Source: an uncultured Faecalibacterium sp. (GTDB taxonomy: Bacteria > Bacillota > Clostridia > Oscillospirales > Ruminococcaceae). From it: DNA of 21,477 nt. The notes under the pieces were generated by a model. The model saw nothing but the letters and a program-made list of their open reading frames with translations. It had not been told where the DNA came from and ran no database searches. The DNA is taken from positions 1 to 21,477 of the forward strand of contig CALDLZ010000427.1 in NCBI GenBank assembly GCA_937915335.1, written 5' to 3'. Of the stretch, positions 15,369-21,477 are shown in pieces; position 1 is the first letter of the stretch; every line of letters starts with the position of its first letter. Both the position numbers and the translations under genes were made by a program.

Positions 15369-16175
15369 ATGGGCTTCTTTTCTTCCAGACAATTCAAGGA
15401 TGGGCCGGGTGTGGAGAAGGACGCGCCCCGCAAAAAGGGGATCAACCGCTTTTTCGAGGTGGTGAGCCGCGATTTGAGCAGCCTGTTTCTGGCCAACCTG
15501 CTCACCTGTATCGGATTTGTGCCCTTTGTGGTGCTGGCGCTGGGCGGCTTTCTGACCGGCAGCCTGCCGATGATGCTGGGCGGTGCCGCCGTGAGCGGCA
15601 TTCTGGCGGGCCCCGCGCTGGCCGGCATGTATGACACCGTGCTGCGCGCCCTGCGGGACGAGCCCGGCTACTGGTGGAGCACCTACCGCCGGGCCTTCAA
15701 GCAGAATTTCAAAGCCAGCATCCTGCCGGGCGTTCTGACCTGCATCGTCGTCGTTTCCCAGATCTATCTGGTCACGGTCTGCCTGATCTCCCGCTCCGGC
15801 GGCACCTCGCACACCGCCTTGCTCATCGCCACCGTGCTGAACCTGGCGCTGTTCCACATGCTGTTTTCCTACATGTGGCCCCAGATCGTGCTGCTGGATC
15901 TGCCCTTCCGGCTGGTGCTGAAGAACAGCCTGGCCTGTATGCTGTCCTTCTTCCCCCGGGCACTGGCCGCTGCCGCCGTGATGGTGGTATTCTGGGGGCT
16001 TCTGATCGCCTCCATGCCCGGCAGCCTGTTCCTGGTGCTGCTGTTCGGCTTCTGGCTGCCCTGCCTGATCTGCAATCAGATCACCTACAACGACATCAAC
16101 AGGCTTTTCCATATCGAGGAAAACATCCAGAAGCTCCACGAGGCACAGTGGAGCGGGGATACCCCTGAAGAATAA
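15369..16175 (+). CDS. DUF624 / YesL-like integral membrane protein
   Basis: 268 aa. A short basic N-terminus (DAPRKKGINRFFEVVSRDL) leads into about five or six membrane helices: roughly 38-60, 68-88, 118-140, 145-165, 195-215 and 218-235. The pattern of an initial amphipathic segment, NLLTCIGFVPFVVLALGG and later LVLKNSLACML resembles DUF624 (YesL) proteins, often found beside carbohydrate uptake genes. The function of that family is unknown and I infer membership from pattern only. The RBS (AGGAAC) is weak. The next gene starts 39 bp downstream and is probably co-transcribed. Confidence 0.75.
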   Translation: MGFFSSRQFKDGPGVEKDAPRKKGINRFFEVVSRDLSSLFLANLLTCIGFVPFVVLALGGFLTGSLPMMLGGAAVSGILAGPALAGMYDTVLRALRDEPGYWWSTYRRAFKQNFKASILPGVLTCIVVVSQIYLVTVCLISRSGGTSHTALLIATVLNLALFHMLFSYMWPQIVLLDLPFRLVLKNSLACMLSFFPRALAAAAVMVVFWGLLIASMPGSLFLVLLFGFWLPCLICNQITYNDINRLFHIEENIQKLHEAQWSGDTPEE

Positions 16176-16214
16176 GACTGCGCCGCCCACAGTGCGCAAA
16201 GGAGAGAAGTGCGG

Positions 16215-17588
16215 ATGGAACAACGGAACAATCTGGTGCTGCAGGGCACTGAGACCTTCTCCCGGGGCGCGCTGGACAATGTGGCGCTGGAAAGCGGTGC
16301 CGTGGTGCTGGATTCCGCCGCCGGGCGGTATCTGCCCTACGGCAGCTACACCACCCCGGAGTTCGCCATGCCGGCCTTCTGCAACCTGAACGTCAGCTGG
16401 AACGCCAGCGCTCCCCACAACACGATGGTGGAGGTACGCTGCCGGGTCTACGCCGGGAACACCTGGACGGGCTGGATGAGCTTTGGCAAGTGGGCCCCGG
16501 ATTACCCCCGCCGCAGCATCCATACCCAGAGCGAGGACGGCATGGTGTTCCTGATGGGGGATACCGTGACGGTCGCCACGCCGGGCGGCGGCACCGGCAT
16601 CCAATTACAGGTAAACCTTTCCACCAATGATGACAAAGCCTCCCCGGCAGTCCGGCTGCTGGCGGCGGCGGTGCGCCCCCTGACCTGGGAAAAGCACACT
16701 GGCCACCCGCTGAACCGGCGGCTCTATCTGCCCGAATACTGCCTGCAGGCCCACGACCCCAGCTTTGGCCGGGAGATGGATCTGCCCCTTGTGATGGCGG
16801 CTCTGATGAACCGTTACGGCGAGGACATCCTGCCCGAGGAGGTGGCCTACGCCATGGAGGACAACGTCAACAGCTCCACCGGCAACGCCGCCTTTGCGGC
16901 GGCGGCGGCTGGCTGCTGCGGCTACCCCTGTTGGCAGGCCTGGATGGACCTGGCCGACCTGCGCGCTCAGATCCACGATGACTGCTCGGTGGCTGTCCGG
17001 GTAGAGCGGCGCATCCGGGGCCAGCGGGACCCGGTAGGGGTCTGGATGGGCCTGCGGGGCTTTGGGCATGATGATGCCGTGCTGGCAGATTACGTCTTGT
17101 TGAACGACCCCACCGCCGACGGCGACGGCGCGGTGAACTGCACCATGGCGCTGTCGGATTTCATGCGATACTTCACGGGCCGGGCCATCGCCCTGCGGGC
17201 AAAACAGCGGGAGGTCCCCGCCGACCTGCCCAACCGGGTGCGGTGTGATCTTTCCCGGGCCGAGGACGGCAGCTACTTCTTTGAGCAGCGGGGCCAGAAG
17301 GATCCGCTGCCGGAGGATTTCTCCGGCTGGGCCGCCTATGCCGTCCATGACGGTGTGGCCCACGCCACCACGGCTCACCGCACCTTCCACCGGATGGAGC
17401 GCACCCCCGAGGGCGGGCTGCGTTTTCCCCAGGATCAGCTGGCCGCGGGCGGACGCTGCAGCGTCTACGCCGTGGATCAGACCGGACGGATGCGGGTCGC
17501 GGAAGTCCGGCTCCCCGCGCCCCCGAAACCGGCAGCACCGCCTGCCGAGCCAATACAGGACCCAAGCACTGCGCGGACCGGCCTCTGA
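16215..17588 (+). CDS. C39-peptidase-like protein, probably catalytically inactive
   Basis: 457 aa from the ATG at 16215, 10 nt after GGAG; an in-frame GTG at 16209 is too close to the RBS. Residues 50-155 match the beta-rich N-terminal part of peptidase C39 family proteins (NVSWNASAP.., VEVRCRVY, WTGWMSFGKWAP). The papain-like region (about 170-325) has the expected LYLPEY and a His/Asp-Pro region GFGHDD..LLNDPTADGD (H285). Where the family has the nucleophile in a CxPTS motif before a MVLxYxG helix, this protein reads REMDLPLVMAALMNRYG (186-202), with no Cys. There is no signal peptide. The last about 130 residues are a separate, unrecognised part with a Pro-rich tail. It may bind rather than cleave peptides. 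Confidence 0.72.
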   Translation: MEQRNNLVLQGTETFSRGALDNVALESGAVVLDSAAGRYLPYGSYTTPEFAMPAFCNLNVSWNASAPHNTMVEVRCRVYAGNTWTGWMSFGKWAPDYPRRSIHTQSEDGMVFLMGDTVTVATPGGGTGIQLQVNLSTNDDKASPAVRLLAAAVRPLTWEKHTGHPLNRRLYLPEYCLQAHDPSFGREMDLPLVMAALMNRYGEDILPEEVAYAMEDNVNSSTGNAAFAAAAAGCCGYPCWQAWMDLADLRAQIHDDCSVAVRVERRIRGQRDPVGVWMGLRGFGHDDAVLADYVLLNDPTADGDGAVNCTMALSDFMRYFTGRAIALRAKQREVPADLPNRVRCDLSRAEDGSYFFEQRGQKDPLPEDFSGWAAYAVHDGVAHATTAHRTFHRMERTPEGGLRFPQDQLAAGGRCSVYAVDQTGRMRVAEVRLPAPPKPAAPPAEPIQDPSTARTGL

Positions 17589-17645
17589 GCCGGAAGTGCC
17601 AAGCGCTTTTCGGGATAGAAACCATAACATAGGGAGGAACACATT

Positions 17646-18254
17646 ATGGCAAAAACGATCATCACCATTGGACGTGAGTACTGCACCGGCGGCAACTACA
17701 TCGCAGAGGATGTTGCAAACGCTCTGGGCATCAAGCTCTACGACAAGGAGCTGATCACCATGGCTGCAAAGCACTCCGGCCTGTCCGAGGAAGCCGTGGC
17801 CGCCAGCGAGAAACGCCACACCCACAGCCTGCTGTACAGCCTGTATACCATGGGCAACGAGCTGCCGCTGGGCGATCAGGTGTTCATCCTGCAGAGCCGT
17901 ATCATCAAGCAGCTGGCCGAGGAAGGCCCCTGCGTCATTCTGGGCCGCTGCGGTGACTATGTGCTGCGGGAGCGCAATGACGTGCTGCGCGTGTTCATCT
18001 ACGCACCGGTAGAGTGGCGCCGCGAGCTGGCCAAGACCGATCCGCTGGTCAAAGCACACGACGAGAAGGGCATCAAGGAAGAGATCGAAAAGACCGACCG
18101 TAACCGTGCCGCTTACTACAACTACTATACCCAGAACCGCTGGGGTGACGCCCACAACTACGATCTGGCCATCAACGCCGCCCTGGGCCGTGAGACCTGT
18201 GTCAAGATGATCCTGGATGCTGTCGCCGCCAAGGAAAAGACCATGGCAAAGTAA
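17646..18254 (+). CDS. Cytidylate kinase-like family protein
   Basis: 202 aa. The N-terminal ITIGREYCTGGNYIAEDVA is the modified P-loop of the cytidylate kinase-like (Cytidylate_kin2) family, in which GREYGSGG replaces a normal Walker A. CVILGRCGDYVL and RVFIYAPVEWR follow, as in that family, and a lid-like region (EEIEKTDRNRAAYYNYY) lies at about 140-160. Members look like nucleoside monophosphate kinases, but true substrates are mostly untested. In this copy C13 stands where Gly is usual. The RBS is AGGGAGGAAC. It is 57 bp downstream of the C39-like gene and a terminator follows. Confidence 0.85.
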   Translation: MAKTIITIGREYCTGGNYIAEDVANALGIKLYDKELITMAAKHSGLSEEAVAASEKRHTHSLLYSLYTMGNELPLGDQVFILQSRIIKQLAEEGPCVILGRCGDYVLRERNDVLRVFIYAPVEWRRELAKTDPLVKAHDEKGIKEEIEKTDRNRAAYYNYYTQNRWGDAHNYDLAINAALGRETCVKMILDAVAAKEKTMAK

Positions 18255-18293
18255 ATTCCCATTGGGCCAGCGGGCCAAAAATCAATGATGCTT

Positions 18294-18329
18294 CGTGGGT
18301 AGGGTGCGCAAGTGCCCTGCCCACGTTTT
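18294..18329 (+). terminator. Probable intrinsic terminator after the kinase-like gene
   Basis: CGTGGG-T-AGGG (18294-18304) pairs with CCCT-G-CCCACG (18315-18325), with a 10-nt loop, followed by TTTT. It lies 40 bp after the kinase stop and 74 bp before the MATE start. The short U-run leaves room for partial read-through. Confidence 0.6.
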
Positions 18330-18390
18330 GGGCAACGGCGACGACCGCCGCCCCCGTTCAAGCATAAACGTCATCTATCATTCAACGTCA

Positions 18391-18397
18391 AAAGGAG
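18391..18397 (+). promoter_or_regulatory. Shine-Dalgarno that fixes the GTG start of the MATE gene
   Basis: AAAGGAG ends 5 nt before the GTG at 18403. The longer open frame back to 18295 begins inside the terminator hairpin and has no RBS. Confidence 0.75.
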
Positions 18398-18402
18398 AAA
18401 TC

Positions 18403-19797
18403 GTGGAAAACAAGCAGATCAATCTTTCCGAACCCGAAAACATTATGGGCACCATGGACATCAACCCGCTGCTGATCAAGCTCAGCATCCCGATGATGAT
18501 CTCCATGCTGGTACAGGCGCTGTACAACGTTGTGGACTCCGTGTTCGTTGCCCGTGTCAGCGAGAACGCCCTGACCGCCGTCTCTCTGGCCTACTCGCTG
18601 CAGAGCGTCATGTTCGCCGTTGGCATCGGCACCGGCGTGGGTGTCAACGCCCTGCTCTCCAAGAGCCTGGGCGAAAAGGACCAGTACCGTGCCAACAAGA
18701 CCGCTGAGAACGGTCTGTTCCTGGCCCTGTGCAGCTACCTGGTCTTCCTCGTGGTGGGCCTGACCGTGGTGCGCCCCTACTTCTATGCCCAGACCGGCGA
18801 TGCCAATATCGCCGAGCAGGGCATCCGCTACCTGACCGTCTGCTGCGTGTTCAGCCTGGGCATGTTCCTGCAGGTAATGAACGAGAAGCTGCTGGCCGCT
18901 ACCAGCCGCACCAACCTGAGCATGATCAGCCAGCTGATCGGTGCCATCGTCAACATCATCCTCGACCCCATCTTCATCTTTGGCTACTGCGGCGAGGCTC
19001 TGTCCGGCACCACCGGTGCTGCCGTGGCGACTGTCATCGGCCAGTTCTGCGGCGCTGCCGTCTCTTTCTACCTCAACATCAAGAAGAACCCCGATATCCA
19101 GCTGGATTTCAAGGGCTTCCGTCCCAGCGCCGAAGCCATCAAGCGCATCTATATCGTCGGCCTGCCCAGCATCGCCATGCAGTGCGTGGGCAGCGTGATG
19201 ACCTTCTTTATGAACCAGATCCTGATGGCCTTCACCGCCACCGCCGTGGCCGTGTTCGGCGTTTACTTCAAGCTGCAGAGCTTCGTGTTCATGCCCATCT
19301 TCGGCATGAACAACGGCATGGTGCCCATCATCGGCTACAACTACGGTGCCCGCAAGCCTGACCGTGTGAAAAAGACCATCAAGTGCGCCATCTTCTATGC
19401 CGAAGCCATCATGCTGGTCGGCTTCCTGCTGTTCCAGTTCCTGCCCGACAAGCTGCTGGGCCTGTTCTCCGCCAGCGATGCCATGCTGTCCATCGGTGTG
19501 CCCGCCTTGCGCATCATCTGCTTCCACTTCCTGCTGGCCGGCATCAGTATCATCCTGTCCTCCACCTTCCAGGCGCTGGGCAATGGTCTGTTCAGCCTGA
19601 TCATCTCGATCTGCCGTCAGCTGATCGTCCTGCTGCCCGCCGCCTGGCTGCTGAGCAAGACCGGCAACGTCAACATGGTGTGGTGGTCCTTCGTCATCGC
19701 CGAGTTCGTCAGCCTGGCTCTGAGCTTTTTGTTCTTCACCCGTCTGGACAAGAAGATCATCGAGCCTATGTACGATAAGACCGCTGCCGCACAGTAA
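18403..19797 (+). CDS. MATE family multidrug/cation antiporter
   Basis: 464 aa from a GTG start, normal for MATE proteins (about 440-480). About 12 membrane helices in two similar halves. The first helix region, NPLLIKLSIPMMISMLVQALYNVVDSVFVARV, is the classic MATE opening; the MNEKLLAATSR stretch and the second-half GLPSIAMQCVGSVMTFFMNQIL and FGMNNGMVPIIGYNYGAR are also typical. MATE proteins export drugs or metabolites in exchange for Na+ or H+; the substrate cannot be read from sequence. The HdeD-like gene starts 44 bp downstream. Codon use is strongly biased to C-ending codons, suggesting good expression. Confidence 0.93.
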   Translation: MENKQINLSEPENIMGTMDINPLLIKLSIPMMISMLVQALYNVVDSVFVARVSENALTAVSLAYSLQSVMFAVGIGTGVGVNALLSKSLGEKDQYRANKTAENGLFLALCSYLVFLVVGLTVVRPYFYAQTGDANIAEQGIRYLTVCCVFSLGMFLQVMNEKLLAATSRTNLSMISQLIGAIVNIILDPIFIFGYCGEALSGTTGAAVATVIGQFCGAAVSFYLNIKKNPDIQLDFKGFRPSAEAIKRIYIVGLPSIAMQCVGSVMTFFMNQILMAFTATAVAVFGVYFKLQSFVFMPIFGMNNGMVPIIGYNYGARKPDRVKKTIKCAIFYAEAIMLVGFLLFQFLPDKLLGLFSASDAMLSIGVPALRIICFHFLLAGISIILSSTFQALGNGLFSLIISICRQLIVLLPAAWLLSKTGNVNMVWWSFVIAEFVSLALSFLFFTRLDKKIIEPMYDKTAAAQ

Positions 19798-19841
19798 GCT
19801 GAAAATCATTCTCCAAGCTGAGAAAGGAATGTGACCGTTTT

Positions 19842-20546
19842 ATGGCAAAGAAGTTGAAATGGAACCTGATCCTGATGAGCGTGCTCTATCTGGGCCTTGG
19901 CATTTTCCTGCTCATGCGCCCCTCTACCGCCCTGAACGTGGTCTGCTACGCCCTGGGCGGTGTGGTGCTGGTGTGCGCCGTCGTCCAGCTGGTGCGCTAC
20001 TTTGCCGTGGAGCGCGGCATCTTCCAGAGCCAGCTCACCCTGATCTCGGGTGTCATCTGTCTGGCGCTGGGTGCCTTCCTCATCTTCCGCAGTGACATCG
20101 TGGTGCGCATCCTGCCCATCGTGTTCGGCCTGTTCATCATCTTCGACAGTCTGGGCCGCATCCAGAACGCCCTCGACCTGCGCCGCTGCGAGTACCCCAG
20201 CTGGAAGGGCTTCCTGCTGCTGCCGGTGCTCAGCGTGGTGCTGGGCGTGATCATGATCCTGAACCCCTTCGGTACCATGGAGACGCTGGTCATGGCCATC
20301 GGCATCATCCTCATCATCGAGGGTGCCATCAACCTGCTCAGCGCCTTGTACACCGTGCTGGCTATGCGCCGCTTTGCCAAGCTCCATCCCGAAACCCAGT
20401 CCATGCTGGAGTCCCTGACCGGTCAGGATCTGAACGGTGACGGCGTGGTCGCCCCCGATGTGGCCCCTGCCGATGTGGAAGCCACCGCCGTGGAGCTGGA
20501 TCATGTGGATGAGAGCGCGGAAGTGGAGCAGGAGGACGATGAATAA
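19842..20546 (+). CDS. HdeD/DUF308-like six-helix membrane protein with acidic tail
   Basis: 234 aa. Six hydrophobic segments (about 8-25, 30-52, 64-83, 87-104, 123-141, 147-172) in repeated pairs, as in DUF308/HdeD proteins. Typical elements are LGLGIFLLMRPSTAL, LGAFLIFRSD and LGVIMILNPF. HdeD is linked to acid resistance in E. coli, but the function in Clostridia is unknown. The C-terminal 55 residues are hydrophilic and very acidic and hold a DLNGDGVVAPD loop (196-206) that resembles a dockerin/EF-hand calcium loop. The Shine-Dalgarno AAAGGA is 13 nt from the ATG, longer than usual. It is probably co-transcribed with the MATE gene. Confidence 0.82.
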   Translation: MAKKLKWNLILMSVLYLGLGIFLLMRPSTALNVVCYALGGVVLVCAVVQLVRYFAVERGIFQSQLTLISGVICLALGAFLIFRSDIVVRILPIVFGLFIIFDSLGRIQNALDLRRCEYPSWKGFLLLPVLSVVLGVIMILNPFGTMETLVMAIGIILIIEGAINLLSALYTVLAMRRFAKLHPETQSMLESLTGQDLNGDGVVAPDVAPADVEATAVELDHVDESAEVEQEDDE

Positions 20547-20699
20547 GGCTTTCCCCGAGGGGAAAGCTGGATTGCGGCAAAGCCGCAAGACTGATGAGGG
20601 GAAGCTGTGGTCAGATGCTGTTCTGACCATGTGGAATCTGAAGATGACTCCCCCTCATCCGGCTCGCAGGCTCGCCACCTTCCCCCAAGGGGGAAGGCT
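20547..20699. repeat. REP doublet / MITE-like palindromic element
   Basis: About 153 bp with inverted ends. The left end has a GCTTTCCCC-GA-GGGGAAAGC hairpin (20548-20567), tgg, then TTGCGGC-AAA-GCCGCAA (20572-20588) and TGATGAGGGG. A central hairpin TGGTCAG-8 nt-CTGACCA lies at 20608-20629. The right end, inverted, has CCCCTCAT, then CCTTCCCCC-AA-GGGGGAAGG (20678-20697). It starts directly after the stop of the HdeD-like gene and encodes no protein. The left hairpin could also act as a 3'-end stabiliser or weak terminator. Confidence 0.7.
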
Positions 20700-20726
20700 A
20701 TTTCAAGTAAAGGATAACAAGAGAAC

Positions 20727-21477
20727 ATGGAAAAATATGACCTGATCATTGTGGGTGCCGGCCCGGCCGGCATCTTTACCGCCGTGGAGCTGCTGCGCCA
20801 TGGCAGCAAGAAGAAAATCCTTCTGGTGGAAAAGGGTAAGCCGGTGGAAAAGCGCCACTGCCCCAAGGCAGAGCTGGGCCACTGTGTCAACTGCCGCCCC
20901 ACCTGTGCCATCACCACCGGTTTCTCTGGTGCGGGCGCGTTCTCTGACGGCAAACTGAGCCTTTCCTACGAGGTGGGTGGTGACCTGCCCAGCCTGATCG
21001 GTGAGGAGTTTGCCCAGGAGCTCATCAACTACACCGACAAGATCTACCTCGAGTTCGGCGCTGACCCCCATGTGGAGGGCATCTACACCGGCGAGGACAT
21101 CAAGGAGATCCGCAAGAACGCCATCCATGCCGGTCTGAAGCTTGTGGATTGCCCCATCCGTCATCTGGGCACCGAGAAGGCTCAGCAGCTGTATCTGGCC
21201 ATCCAGAACTATCTGGCCGACAATGGCGTGGAGATGCTGTTCAGCACCGAGTGCGAGAACATCATCCTCGAGAATGAGGAGTGCAAGGGTGTGCTGCTCA
21301 AGGGTCCCAAGGACGCAGAGGCTCATGCCGTCTACGCCGATACTGTTGTCATCGGCACGGGCCGCCGCGGTGCCGACTGGCTGGAGAAGATCTGTGCCGA
21401 GCATCACATTGCCCACAAGCCCGGCACCGTTGACATCGGCGTGCGCGTGGAGTGCCGCAACGAGGTCATGGAAAAGG
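20727..21477 (+). CDS. FAD-dependent dehydrogenase (COG2509-like), C-terminus off the right edge
   Basis: 250 codons are visible. N-terminal dinucleotide-binding fold: IIVGAGPAGIFTA (7-19) and E35 at the end of strand 2 for the FAD ribose. It is followed by a four-cysteine stretch (C45, C53, C56, C60), then TTGFSGAGAFSDGKL (63-77). That Cys block plus GAGAFSDGKL is typical of the uncharacterised FAD-dependent dehydrogenases of COG2509. The physiological substrate of this family is unknown. The start ATG at 20727 has AAAGGA (20710-20715) and AGAG upstream. A palindromic repeat separates it from the preceding gene and I saw no clear promoter. Confidence 0.85.
   Translation, partial: MEKYDLIIVGAGPAGIFTAVELLRHGSKKKILLVEKGKPVEKRHCPKAELGHCVNCRPTCAITTGFSGAGAFSDGKLSLSYEVGGDLPSLIGEEFAQELINYTDKIYLEFGADPHVEGIYTGEDIKEIRKNAIHAGLKLVDCPIRHLGTEKAQQLYLAIQNYLADNGVEMLFSTECENIILENEECKGVLLKGPKDAEAHAVYADTVVIGTGRRGADWLEKICAEHHIAHKPGTVDIGVRVECRNEVMEK

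Noticed and set aside
15342..16604. 420-codon minus-strand frame opposite the DUF624 gene
   Set aside because: Gln/His-rich shadow frame; the opposite strand has a promoter and a clear multi-helix membrane protein.
16605..18278. 557-codon minus-strand open frame opposite the C39-like and kinase-like genes
   Set aside because: It spans two plus-strand genes with good motifs and RBS, its translation is low-complexity Gly/Ala/His/Val, and it has no family motif. It is an antisense frame kept open by GC-rich codons.
18388..19809. 473-codon minus-strand frame opposite the MATE gene
   Set aside because: The translation is a Gln/His/Asp/Gly-rich shadow of a membrane protein, with no hydrophobic core and no motif.
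1..21477. CRISPR array, tRNA, phage, defence or biosynthetic gene cluster
   Set aside because: No regularly spaced repeats, tRNA-like cloverleaf, integrase, transposase, nuclease or toxin-antitoxin pair was found; the window is mostly housekeeping metabolism.

Overview
The window is a dense, GC-rich stretch of a low-G+C-phylum (Firmicutes/Clostridia) type genome. Gene content, strong Shine-Dalgarno sites, TTG/GTG starts and GC-biased third positions suggest an Oscillospiraceae gut anaerobe close to Faecalibacterium. That placement is inference from style, not a database match. No tRNA, rRNA, CRISPR array, phage gene or transposase is visible.

Layout. Positions 1-1928 (minus) hold a type I pullulanase cut by the left edge. 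It diverges, from two back-to-back promoters, from a tandem AAA ATPase of the SpoVK/CbbX type (2152-4197, plus). A near-perfect 34-bp palindrome (4199-4232) separates the ATPase from the convergent end of a nine-gene minus-strand operon (13404 down to 4247). The order is pheA, aroB, aroC, an aroE-aroK fusion, aroQ, aroF, aroA, tyrA and a WYL-domain regulator. Junctions are overlaps of 4, 11 and 20 bp or gaps of 0-22 bp, except one 68-bp gap holding a hairpin. Together the genes cover every step from erythrose-4-P + PEP to chorismate, then to phenylpyruvate and 4-hydroxyphenylpyruvate; only the final transaminase is absent. The operon has its own TTGTTT-17-TATACT promoter with a very short leader.

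Upstream of it lies a second minus-strand operon: plsC (TTG start), a membrane-anchored protein of unknown function, and a 53-codon Pro/Arg-rich small ORF that ends inside a terminator hairpin. plsC diverges from a plus-strand series: a DUF624/YesL-like membrane protein, a C39-peptidase-like protein with no cysteine at the expected catalytic site, a cytidylate-kinase-like protein, a terminator, a MATE transporter, an HdeD/DUF308-like membrane protein, a palindromic REP/MITE-like element, and a COG2509-type FAD-dependent dehydrogenase cut by the right edge.

The observations I rate highest are these. The only dehydroquinate dehydratase in the otherwise complete shikimate operon lacks most of the canonical type II catalytic residues (Arg, Tyr and both active-site His). 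The C39-like protein looks like a pseudo-enzyme. Two related REP-like elements occur, one inside the pullulanase leader. A small, otherwise easily missed ORF is encoded across a G-rich tandem repeat.
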